Assembly: GCA_944385195.1 (NCBI GenBank)
Contig: CALWWH010000196.1
Location: 1 to 7,847, forward strand
DNA: 7,847 nucleotides
Direction: 5' to 3'
Source: an uncultured Oscillospiraceae bacterium
GTDB taxonomy: Bacteria > Bacillota > Clostridia > Oscillospirales > Oscillospiraceae
Position numbers and translations under genes: made by a program. This document shows positions 1 to 5,628 of this stretch, piece by piece (within the stretch, counting starts at the first letter, position 1; each line of letters starts with the position of its first letter). The notes below the pieces were generated by a model. That model did no database searches and was not told where the DNA came from. It was given only the letters and a program-made list of their open reading frames with translations.

Positions 1-1080
1 AATGGCCGCAGAGATCGGCACGGCATCCGGGGTACTGCTCTCGTTGGAAAAGAGGATACCAAAGGGGGACGCCGCGATAGCGCCCACCATAATCAGCAAA
101 AGGAGAAGGATCAGCACTACCACACCGCCGCCTGCCGCAAAAAGTCCGCTGACGGCAGCTTTGACTGTATGCACGATGGCCTTTGCTGCCGCCGCTGCCC
201 ATTGCCCAAGCTGGCGCACACCCCTCTGTGTGGAGCCTGCGGATTGCACGACCATTTTCCGCTGCAATCTACGCTGCACGGCCTGCCGCGTTTTCTGCGT
301 CGCCTTTGCCGCTGTTCCCTTGATCGGCTCTGCGACTTTTTCGCCCATGGCGGTTTTTATCGCATTCTGCTTGTGGGTTGCGGCTCCGTGACTGCTCTGA
401 CGGGTCTTGATTTGTGGACGATCAACTTTACCGGGCGTAACAGCAGCCTGCTCTACACGCGAAGCAGCTCCGTGGCCATCCAATATGTGCTGTGCTGCCT
501 GACGCTTTTTCACTACATCCCGGACAGCTTTTTTCCGCCCCTGCTCCAATGGGGTAGACTGCGGTGAAGCAGGTACATCGTACTGGCGCATCCGGGCGCG
601 CGGTACTTCAAAGCTGCTGTGGATTCCTGACTCAGCAACACTTTCAAAATGATCCTCCACAACCTTTTCCATGCCCAGCTCCACATGGTGCTGTTCGGCA
701 GTTTGCCGTGTTCCGTCCTTCCGTGCGCTGGGATAGTGGCTGTCATAAGGGCTGCTTTGGTACGCTCTTTCTTCTGAAGGATTGTTCTTTTTCGGCTCGG
801 TCGCCGTTTTTCCCTGTCCGACCGACTCACCCCTGTCATAGCGCTTCTTGATTTGCCGGATAGCTCTGCGTCCTCCATCGGCAGTAGCAAGCGCACTCCG
901 CCTGCCGGTCGTTTCCACTTGATCGGTGGCATACTGAACGCTCCCACGCTCCTTGGGGCCGCGCTGGGCTTCCTGCTGATCGTGGTGCGCTTTCCAGATA
1001 CTGCCCGCTTCCTTGGGGACAAAATCCCGGTTCAAAGCCTTGGGCTTGTCCATAGCGGGGCGTGTTTTTATATCCGCCAT
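1..1080 (-). CDS. CD1108-family mobile element membrane protein, N-terminal 360 residues (runs off left edge)
   Basis: The frame is open from ATG at 1080 to the window edge without a stop, so the C-terminus is missing. The start follows AGGAGGT (1084-1090) and begins MADIKTRPAM, the opening typical of CD1108-family proteins of clostridial conjugative elements. Residues 1-300 are hydrophilic, charged and repetitive in style, rich in K, R, Q and A, and probably cytoplasmic. Residues 255-310 are basic and alanine-rich (TAAKATQKTRQAVQRR, AAAAAKAIVHTVKAAV) and lead into one strong membrane segment at about 317-337. After it the chain reads SPFGILFSNESS, as is usual for the family just outside the membrane. 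Known relatives carry a lysozyme-like and/or NlpC/P60 or CHAP hydrolase domain beyond this point, used to open peptidoglycan locally for the mating channel. That domain is not in the window, so the hydrolase role is inferred from family membership. It is last in the visible operon, after virB4, and a terminator-like hairpin separates the two. Confidence 0.85.
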   Translation of the reverse strand, partial: MADIKTRPAMDKPKALNRDFVPKEAGSIWKAHHDQQEAQRGPKERGSVQYATDQVETTGRRSALATADGGRRAIRQIKKRYDRGESVGQGKTATEPKKNNPSEERAYQSSPYDSHYPSARKDGTRQTAEQHHVELGMEKVVEDHFESVAESGIHSSFEVPRARMRQYDVPASPQSTPLEQGRKKAVRDVVKKRQAAQHILDGHGAASRVEQAAVTPGKVDRPQIKTRQSSHGAATHKQNAIKTAMGEKVAEPIKGTAAKATQKTRQAVQRRLQRKMVVQSAGSTQRGVRQLGQWAAAAAKAIVHTVKAAVSGLFAAGGGVVVLILLLLLIMVGAIAASPFGILFSNESSTPDAVPISAAI

Positions 1081-1083
1081 ACT

Positions 1084-1090
1084 ACCTCCT
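1084..1090 (-). promoter_or_regulatory. Ribosome binding site of the CD1108-family gene
   Basis: On the minus strand AGGAGGT lies a few bases before the ATG at 1080. It follows almost directly after the T-run of the upstream hairpin (1093-1128), so a transcript that terminates in that run would stop just before the site. Confidence 0.8.
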
Positions 1091-1092
1091 AT

Positions 1093-1128
1093 AAAAAAAT
1101 CGCGGACAGAGCATGACGCTCTGCCCGC
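1093..1128 (-). terminator. Terminator-like hairpin between virB4 and the CD1108-family gene
   Basis: On the minus strand an 11-bp stem is formed by 1118-1128 (GCGGGCAGAGC) and 1102-1112 (GCTCTGTCCGC), with one G-U pair and a 5-base loop at 1113-1117. GA and then seven Ts follow (1093-1099). This is the shape of a Rho-independent terminator. It begins about 8 nt after the virB4 stop codon and ends just before the ribosome binding site of the next gene in the same direction. Partial termination would lower expression of the downstream cell-wall gene relative to virB4. Whether it actually terminates in vivo is inference. Confidence 0.75.
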
Positions 1129-1135
1129 AGTTTCT

Positions 1136-3478
1136 TTATCCTTCTCCCGGTTTGGTGGTCATCAGCCAATACAGGCTGGTGTCCTTCGGGAACTCATTGA
1201 CCAGCGGCACGATTGCACCGCCCACTTTAATCAAGCCGTGTCCTGGCGGCTTGTCGCTGACATAGCTCATCTGGGCGGATGAAGCGTTCAGAATATGAGC
1301 CAGAACCTCGCGGTCATTGGGGGCCTGATTGAACATCAGCAGAAATTCGCTGTTGGCGAACATCATGCGGGCAGTATCAGAACGCAGGCATTCCTCCACA
1401 TTCTGCGTAATGCCGGTCAGGGTCGCGTAATACTTCCGGAAGCGTTTCCAGCATTTATACAGGAACTCCGCGCTGTACTTGCTCACATTGTCACCCGCGC
1501 CGCCCATGCTGCTGCCTGCGAAGAACAGATAGATCTCGTCGATATAGACATGGGTGTACTTGCCCTCGGCACGGTTGGCGATGACACGGTTCATAATGGC
1601 GTCCAGCATGACCAGCAGGCCAATGGGCTTCAAATTTTCGCCCAAGTCCTGAATGTCAAAGCATAGGATACGGTTCCTGGAGTTGACATTGGTCTGGTGG
1701 GCGAACACATCCAGGGTGCCGGTGGTAAACAGCTCCAGCGCCAGCGCAATGTCATGGGCGGCAGGCTCCTTCTGGCGCATCAGATCGTCATGCAAATCCT
1801 TCAGCGTGGGCGGGTCGCCCTTATAGGTCTTGATGTACTCCCGGTACACATTGGCGGTACAGCGGTCGATGATGGATTTGTCCCTCGCACTGATCTGCTC
1901 TGCACCCATGATCTGCTCACAGAGGGACATGATGAAGTCGCTTTTCAGCGCCAGCGGGTTTTGACCGCCGCCGTATTCGCTGGAAATGTCCATGGCATTG
2001 ATATAGGTGTCGCTGGATGCGGAAATGGTGATGATTTCGCCGCCCAGCGCCCGCACCAGCGGGCCATACTCCCGCTCTGGGTCTATGATGATAATGTCAT
2101 GGTCAGTGGCAAGGGCGAGGGTCGTGATCTCCTGCTTTGCCGCCATGGATTTACCGGAGCCGGACACGCCGAAAATGAAGCCGTTGCCGTTCATCAGTGA
2201 GCCACGGTTGCAGATGATGAGGTTGTGGGAGATGGGATTGACGCCGTAATAAATGCCGCCCGCGTCCTGGATCTCCTGCGACTTGAAGGGCATGAGGACA
2301 GCGGTGCTTTCGCTGGTCAGAGTGCGGACAGCATCAATGCGGCGCAGACCGTAGGGCAGCACCGTGTTCAAGGCGTCCTCCTGCTGATAGTTGAGGACGG
2401 CAAATTCACAGTTGCCGGTGCGCGTCTGCAAGGATTTGGTATCCTGGTCAAGCTGCTCCAGACTGTCCGCAAGGTGCGTCAGCGTCACCACGCCGTGCAT
2501 CATGCGCTGGTCGCGCTCGGTCAGGTCATCCATATACTCTTTGCCTACCTGCCGCATCTGCTCCAGTTGATAGGGCAGCGTCGCCGTAAAGTTGTTGTGG
2601 GCGTTCTGGCGCTGTTGCCATCGGTTGGCGTCGGAGTCCACGGACATAATGACCTTATCCACCAGCTTGATGGCGTCATCCATGCCGATGGGGACAATAT
2701 CAATGGAGAGCATCATGTTCCGGGGGTAGTCCATAAGCTCGGTAATCATGGAGTCCTTGATGAAGCTGGCATAATCCCGAAGAAACAGGGTGCGCCCAAA
2801 ACAGTTGTCCATCTCAAAATAGCTCTTTTTGAAGGACAGGCACCCCGGCGCGATAGCGTCCTTGAAGTCATGACCGCGCTTCATGGTTTCGTTCAGGTCA
2901 AAATGGAACTCCTGCTCCTCGCCGGGACGGAAGAAGTCATGGAACAGGCGCAGACGCTCGTTCAGATTGATTTCGCGGATGGTGGAATCCAAACGGGACA
3001 GACTGGTAGTAAGGTCGGTTCCCACACGGTTGAAAAAGCCCTTTGCTTCTTCGTAGTTTCTGGCTTCGGTAGAGATCGTGATGTACTTCTCCTGAATGAG
3101 ATTGTTGCTGTCTCCGGCCTTGTCTGCCAGCAGGTCGTTGTACTCCCCACGGTACTGATCCAGCCCGTCGCCCTTGTAGGGCATGAACAGGTTTGCGTTA
3201 AACTCCCGCTGATTTAATCTGCGGTTAAACAGCGTGATTTTGGCGGTGGCATTGACCGGGAGCGCGTTCAGAAAGGCACAGTAAGCCTTGAACAAGTCCT
3301 CCTGCTTCTCCGGGGACGCCACCTTGTAATTGACATCAAAAAAGCGCCAAGTCTTAGAAAACTTGCCGCTGACTTCAAAGATGCCGTCCTTATAGACGCG
3401 CTTGATAGGGATAGATTTTTGAACGCTGCGCGGGACGGAAAAAGCATCCCGCTCTGCGCTGGGTTTCCAGAATTTCAT
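1136..3478 (-). CDS. virB4: VirB4-like conjugal transfer ATPase (CD1110 family)
   Basis: This 780-residue protein is the expected size for a Gram-positive VirB4/TraE-type ATPase, which powers assembly and operation of the mating channel at the cytoplasmic face of the membrane. The N-terminal half (about 1-400) is the VirB4 interaction domain. The ATPase half has Walker A GVSGSGKS at 437-444, a DIIIIDPEREYG stretch at 461-472, Walker B VYIDE at 644-648 with the catalytic Glu present, and the ATLTGITQNVEE motif near 685-696 typical of VirB4. No membrane segment is obvious. The frame stays open upstream to 3535, but the start at 3478 is preferred. It is preceded by GGAGGTG at a good distance, begins MKFWKPS as expected for the family, and overlaps the PrgI-gene stop by 4 nt (ATGA), indicating translational coupling. 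The gene appears intact. Confidence 0.96.
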   Translation of the reverse strand: MKFWKPSAERDAFSVPRSVQKSIPIKRVYKDGIFEVSGKFSKTWRFFDVNYKVASPEKQEDLFKAYCAFLNALPVNATAKITLFNRRLNQREFNANLFMPYKGDGLDQYRGEYNDLLADKAGDSNNLIQEKYITISTEARNYEEAKGFFNRVGTDLTTSLSRLDSTIREINLNERLRLFHDFFRPGEEQEFHFDLNETMKRGHDFKDAIAPGCLSFKKSYFEMDNCFGRTLFLRDYASFIKDSMITELMDYPRNMMLSIDIVPIGMDDAIKLVDKVIMSVDSDANRWQQRQNAHNNFTATLPYQLEQMRQVGKEYMDDLTERDQRMMHGVVTLTHLADSLEQLDQDTKSLQTRTGNCEFAVLNYQQEDALNTVLPYGLRRIDAVRTLTSESTAVLMPFKSQEIQDAGGIYYGVNPISHNLIICNRGSLMNGNGFIFGVSGSGKSMAAKQEITTLALATDHDIIIIDPEREYGPLVRALGGEIITISASSDTYINAMDISSEYGGGQNPLALKSDFIMSLCEQIMGAEQISARDKSIIDRCTANVYREYIKTYKGDPPTLKDLHDDLMRQKEPAAHDIALALELFTTGTLDVFAHQTNVNSRNRILCFDIQDLGENLKPIGLLVMLDAIMNRVIANRAEGKYTHVYIDEIYLFFAGSSMGGAGDNVSKYSAEFLYKCWKRFRKYYATLTGITQNVEECLRSDTARMMFANSEFLLMFNQAPNDREVLAHILNASSAQMSYVSDKPPGHGLIKVGGAIVPLVNEFPKDTSLYWLMTTKPGEG

Positions 3479-3816
3479 TTGCGCTTCTTCACCTCCGACT
3501 GTACTGCGTCCATATAGTAGTTTTCGGACCTCCACACACGGTTTCCCGCCATCAGAAACTCTGACTTAAACCACGCCCACAGAAACTTCTCCAGCGTCAG
3601 TCCGTTGTAATGAAAGAAACCGGCAGCGGCAATGGGGGCCGCGCCCACAATACACACCCAACTGACGGTTTCCCGGTCTGCAATTCGGCTCATGCCGAAA
3701 TACAGGCCAACGGCAACGCCCACCGCCAGCACCGCACAGACAAACTGGCGCATGGGCAGGCCGAAAAAGATCGTTTCCTTGTAGTTGCGGATTTCTTTGT
3801 TGATTTTGATTTCCAT
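3475..3816 (-). CDS. PrgI-family conjugal transfer membrane protein
   Basis: This 113-residue protein begins MEIKINKEIRNYKETIFFGL, the characteristic opening of PrgI-family proteins encoded just before virB4 in Gram-positive conjugative elements. Two membrane segments are visible, about 23-41 and 51-68, followed by a conserved-looking aromatic stretch (LEKFLWAWFKSEFL, about 75-88) and a basic C-terminus. The family is regarded as a VirB3-like inner-membrane partner of the VirB4 ATPase, and the 4-nt stop/start overlap with virB4 agrees with this. The ribosome binding site is modest: GGACGGTGA lies about 8 nt before the ATG. Unlike its neighbours the gene is preceded by a long AT-richer stretch instead of directly by the TrbL-like gene, so it may depend partly on a promoter within that island. 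Confidence 0.9.
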   Translation of the reverse strand: MEIKINKEIRNYKETIFFGLPMRQFVCAVLAVGVAVGLYFGMSRIADRETVSWVCIVGAAPIAAAGFFHYNGLTLEKFLWAWFKSEFLMAGNRVWRSENYYMDAVQSEVKKRK

Positions 3817-3868
3817 GAAAGATTCACCGTCCTATTCTTTTAGGATTCATTCTGTGCCTATGTAGAAA

Positions 3869-3892
3869 GGGCAGCCCCAAACAGGGCTGCCC
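3869..3892 (-). terminator. GC-rich hairpin, possible weak terminator, before the PrgI-family gene
   Basis: A perfect 9-bp inverted repeat pairs GGGCAGCCC (3869-3877) with GGGCTGCCC (3884-3892) around a 6-base loop. On the minus strand it is followed only by TTTCTAC, so termination may be inefficient. It lies about 110 nt after the stop codon of the 73-aa small membrane protein and about 50 nt before the PrgI-family start. It could end the cargo transcript, or it could act as an mRNA-stabilising or processing hairpin. On the plus strand no T-run follows. Confidence 0.5.
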
Positions 3893-3900
3893 GATAAATT

Positions 3901-3938
3901 GGAATTTGCGAATCCGTTAACTAATGGATTGCTATTCC
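3901..3938. repeat. Interrupted palindrome in the TrbL-PrgI island
   Basis: Two nested inverted repeats share a centre. GGAAT at 3901-3905 pairs with ATTCC at 3934-3938, and AATCC at 3911-3915 pairs with GGATT at 3926-3930, around a central GTTAACTAAT. It lies directly beside the GC-rich hairpin at 3869-3892 in non-coding, AT-rich DNA. It could be an operator-like or protein-binding site, the end of a small mobile element, or a chance structure. No second copy is visible in this window. Confidence 0.35.
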
Positions 3939-4003
3939 ATAATAAACTATACAATATAAATACAAGTGGGCTTGGCGAAGAAACAAAAGCAAACAGAATT
4001 TGA

Positions 4004-4225
4004 CTACTCAGCTACCAATAGTAGCACTACGCTCACAATAATGATAAACAAAATGACCAGGCAAACCAAGCGAGGGTTCGCCTGCCCCTTTGGTTTCCAT
4101 TTGAGTCTACCCAGACGGTAAGCATTGTAAAGCCAGAACAAGCCAAATATGACAGGGATGATGACCAACAGCATTAGGCCAAGCTGACCATCGCTGAGCT
4201 TATGAGGAAATCGAGGAAATAGCAA
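4004..4225 (-). CDS. Small hypothetical protein with two membrane segments (cargo gene)
   Basis: I do not recognise this 73-residue protein. It has two hydrophobic segments, about 14-35 and 52-71, joined by a strongly basic loop (YRLGRLKWKPKGQANPR). By the positive-inside rule the loop should be cytoplasmic and both ends outside. The start is TTG at 4225, chosen because AGGAGG lies 10 nt upstream (4236-4241) and no ATG occurs earlier in the protein. Codon use is less G/C-biased in third positions than in the flanking transfer genes (many CTA, TTG, CCT, ATA and GTA codons), suggesting a different origin. It sits between the TrbL-like and PrgI genes, where related elements usually have little or nothing. 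A small membrane protein inside a transfer operon could serve in entry exclusion or mating-channel modulation, but nothing in the sequence shows that. Confidence 0.65.
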   Translation of the reverse strand: MLFPRFPHKLSDGQLGLMLLVIIPVIFGLFWLYNAYRLGRLKWKPKGQANPRLVCLVILFIIIVSVVLLLVAE

Positions 4226-4270
4226 TATACTCGTGCCTCCTTTCAGAAAGAGTGTATAATAGAACCAATA

Positions 4271-4360
4271 CTAAATAATGACTCCTGAACATTGGCCCAT
4301 TTTTTCTGCGGTGAAAAAACAGCCATCAGATAGGCGAATAGTATCTTCATCAATAGGCAT
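4271..4360 (-). CDS. Possible 29-residue leader peptide or gene remnant
   Basis: ATG at 4360 opens a 29-codon frame (MPIDEDTIRLSDGCFFTAEK...) ending in TAG at 4271. It is preceded by a purine-rich GGGAAGGG about 10 nt upstream, a weak ribosome binding site. It lies between the promoter at 4438-4466 and the 73-aa membrane protein gene, so it would be the first cistron on that transcript. The composition looks protein-like, but the length is within what chance can produce. It could be a leader peptide, the 5' remnant of a longer gene, or not a gene at all. Confidence 0.3.
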   Translation of the reverse strand: MPIDEDTIRLSDGCFFTAEKMGQCSGVII

Positions 4361-4437
4361 TGAATTTCTGCCCTTCCCAAGATAGAAGAAAGCACACAAA
4401 CGGAGAATCACACATCAAATTTCGATTTGCCGAACCC

Positions 4438-4466
4438 ATTATACCATGCTGTGAAACAATCCACAA
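4438..4466 (-). promoter_or_regulatory. Extended -10 promoter driving the TrbL-PrgI island
   Basis: On the minus strand TTGTGG (4461-4466) and TATAAT (4438-4443) are separated by exactly 17 nt, and TG lies one base before the -10 (TGGTATAAT). The -10 is perfect, the -35 matches three of six consensus positions, and the extended TG would compensate. Transcription would start near 4431 and run through the 29-codon ORF and the 73-aa membrane protein toward PrgI and virB4. This lies about 60-90 nt after the TrbL-like stop, where the transfer operon alone would not need a promoter. Confidence 0.65.
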
Positions 4467-4525
4467 TAATGACGGCTGTCGAAAGGGCCTCAACTAAAGC
4501 ACAACAGCATTTGAGGTAATAGTTT

Positions 4526-5365
4526 CTATAGCCCAAACATCTCCTTTGCAATGCGGTCAGCGGCTTTGACCAAGCCAACCAGCACCAGCATATTGAAGAT
4601 GACCTCGCCCAGATAACTCCAGACCTGTGTCACAACAGACGCATCCGGGTCAACAACGACCGTTCCGCTGGACGCAAAGGCCGAAAAGATGATGCAGGCC
4701 AGCACACTGACCGCACCTTCCATGCACACGCCGATATAGCTCCGCAGGAACGCCTTGCCGAAATGGGTGGTATGCTCGCCCGCAAAGGAAGCCAGCGCCA
4801 CCGGCGACAGGGCGGCATACATATAGAGCTTAAAAAACCGCCCATAAACGGTCAAAATCATGATGAATGCCAGTACCGTGATGAACAGGCTGCCCAGCAG
4901 CGTGACCAGCCACAGAGGAATGCTGGCGAGGAAGCCCACATCCTCAATCGCCGTAATGATTTCAGGCGGCAGTGCTGCCGATGCGCTTGTGATGCCGCCC
5001 ACGCTGCTTGCTGCGGTCGCCACAATGCCATTGCAGACATCGAAGATATTGACCATCAAATCCATGCCGTAAGTGATACCCAGCTTGGCAAGAATAAAGT
5101 ATATGAAATGCTTGAACACATACTCCGGGCGCTGAAAGTCCCGGAAGGTTGCAGAGCTTTTGAAAATGCTGATGGCAAAGAACAGCACCAGCAGTCCGTA
5201 GCCAATGGCTTGCATGGCCCCGTTGATGGTCGTTACCGTACTCCAGATCGTGCCGCCCTTAAAGGTCTGGGGCGATTCTGTCAGCAGCGTCCACATCTCT
5301 GCCAGCTTCTCGTTCCATGTGGTCAACGCATTTTCCAAATTGTCTACGATCCAGTTGTTGTCCAA
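4526..5365 (-). CDS. VirB6/TrbL-like polytopic conjugal transfer protein (CD1112 family)
   Basis: With the start at TTG 5365 this is a 279-residue integral membrane protein. Hydrophobic segments lie at about 48-68, 84-122 (probably two), 144-172, 180-197, 210-232 and 252-268. The GRFFKLYMYAALSPVALASFAG stretch near 175-196 and the C-terminal LVKAADRIAKEMFGL are typical of the TrbL/VirB6 proteins of clostridial elements, which form the inner-membrane part of the transfer channel. The frame extends to an ATG at 5389, but that start would place the strong AGGAGGTG (5371-5378) inside the coding region. The TTG lies 5 nt after this site and gives the expected N-terminus DNNWIVDNLENA. It is separated from the VirB2-like gene by a 260-bp insert carrying a plus-strand gene. 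The protein appears intact. Confidence 0.92.
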   Translation of the reverse strand: MDNNWIVDNLENALTTWNEKLAEMWTLLTESPQTFKGGTIWSTVTTINGAMQAIGYGLLVLFFAISIFKSSATFRDFQRPEYVFKHFIYFILAKLGITYGMDLMVNIFDVCNGIVATAASSVGGITSASAALPPEIITAIEDVGFLASIPLWLVTLLGSLFITVLAFIMILTVYGRFFKLYMYAALSPVALASFAGEHTTHFGKAFLRSYIGVCMEGAVSVLACIIFSAFASSGTVVVDPDASVVTQVWSYLGEVIFNMLVLVGLVKAADRIAKEMFGL

Positions 5366-5370
5366 GTGTT

Positions 5371-5378
5371 CACCTCCT
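5371..5378 (-). promoter_or_regulatory. Ribosome binding site that sets the TTG start of the TrbL-like gene
   Basis: On the minus strand AGGAGGTG is followed by AACAC and then TTG at 5363-5365. This near-perfect site lies downstream of the ATG at 5389 and so argues for the TTG start. It lies one base from the -35 box of the plus-strand promoter (5380-5385). Confidence 0.8.
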
Positions 5379-5379
5379 A

Positions 5380-5408
5380 TTGAAAGCATCTGCCCAGGCT
5401 GTTATAAT
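5380..5408 (+). promoter_or_regulatory. Near-consensus sigma-A promoter of the plus-strand zinc-ribbon gene
   Basis: TTGAAA (5380-5385; five of six matches to TTGACA), exactly 17 nt, then TATAAT (5403-5408; perfect), with an extended TG at 5400-5401 (TGTTATAAT). Transcription should start near 5415, only about ten bases before the second ATG of the small gene. This is the best promoter in the window and it points against the transfer operon. Confidence 0.85.
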
Positions 5409-5425
5409 GAGAGCCGGTGATGAAA

Positions 5426-5584
5426 ATGGTATATGTTTGTGAGCATTGTCATTTTCTGTTTTCCCGTCATTCCGTGCCAAACCGCTGCCCGGACTGCGGA
5501 AAAGAAGCGATTCGTCCCGCAGAGCCTGCGGAAGTGCAGGAATTTGAGAAGCAGTTAGAAGATGCTCAGAATAATCCGCTGTAA
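5426..5584 (+). CDS. Small zinc-ribbon (double CxxC) protein, antisense within the transfer operon
   Basis: This 52-residue protein (54 if the ATG at 5420 is used) reads MVYVCEHCHFLFS and then a second knuckle NRCPDCGKEA. Two CxxC pairs about 14 residues apart form a rubredoxin/zinc-ribbon-like metal site. The tail is acidic and helical (PAEVQEFEKQLEDAQ). The start at 5426 is preferred because GGTGA at 5416-5420 sits 5 nt before it, whereas the ATG at 5420 would leave almost no leader after the predicted transcription start. It is the only gene on the plus strand here and has its own strong promoter and terminator. Similar short zinc-ribbon proteins are, to my recollection, common in gut Clostridia, but their function is not established to my knowledge. 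Regulation of transfer, RNA or DNA binding, or metal or redox sensing are all possible and none is shown. Confidence 0.82.
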   Translation: MVYVCEHCHFLFSRHSVPNRCPDCGKEAIRPAEPAEVQEFEKQLEDAQNNPL

Positions 5585-5585
5585 A

Positions 5586-5628
5586 GAAGTGATGACTTCC
5601 CGAAAGAAGCCATCACTTCTTCTTTTTT
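5586..5628 (+). terminator. Strong intrinsic terminator of the zinc-ribbon gene
   Basis: A 14-bp stem, 5586-5599 with 5606-5619, has one A-C mismatch and a 6-base loop. It is followed by TTC and six Ts (5623-5628). It starts 2 nt after the TAA of the zinc-ribbon gene. The T-run overlaps the stop codon of the VirB2-like gene on the other strand (5627-5629). On the minus strand only TTTAC follows the hairpin, so the transfer operon should largely read through. Confidence 0.9.

Larger units (their letters stand above)
4226..4525. other. AT-richer intergenic stretch between the TrbL-like gene and the 73-aa gene
   Basis: These 300 bases hold the extended -10 promoter (4438-4466), the possible 29-codon ORF (4271-4360) and the ribosome binding site of the 73-aa gene (4236-4241). 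There is also a loose inverted repeat just after the TrbL-like stop (CCTCAA/TTGAGG, 4488-4493 with 4511-4516) and an A/T-rich 7-bp inverted repeat (4300-4306 with 4313-4319). A second weak -10-like TATTAT occurs just upstream of the 73-aa gene near 4255-4260. I see no transposase, terminal repeats or RNA gene. Confidence 0.6.

Noticed and set aside
513..1022. 169-codon minus-strand frame within the CD1108-family region
   Set aside because: It is out of frame with the CD1108-family reading frame, which has the right start motif, ribosome binding site and membrane segment. This frame is arginine/serine-rich without domain features.
2225..3217. 330-codon open frame on the plus strand opposite virB4, with other long plus-strand frames at 1295-1666 and 1697-2200
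   Set aside because: They lie wholly antisense to an intact, well-recognised ATPase gene and have no ribosome binding site or promoter. Their translations are low-complexity V/H/G/Q-rich strings typical of the complement of GC-rich coding DNA.
3479..3535. Upstream 19-residue extension of VirB4
   Set aside because: It lies inside the PrgI-family gene and lacks a ribosome binding site. The ATG at 3478 has GGAGGTG upstream and the usual ATGA overlap.
4300..4319. A/T-rich 7-bp inverted repeat as a terminator
   Set aside because: The stem is almost purely A-T, so it would be weak, and it falls inside the possible 29-codon ORF. No T-run follows it in a useful place.
3817..4525. Insertion sequence or CRISPR in the island
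   Set aside because: No transposase frame, no matching terminal inverted repeats with target duplication, and no regularly spaced direct repeats are visible.
4763..5383. 206-codon plus-strand frame opposite the TrbL-like gene
   Set aside because: It is antisense to a confidently assigned membrane protein. The product is rich in H, Q and R with no motif, and no promoter or ribosome binding site precedes it.
5366..5389. ATG start at 5389 for the TrbL-like gene
   Set aside because: It would put the strong AGGAGGTG inside the coding region. TTG at 5365 is correctly spaced from that site and gives the expected N-terminus.
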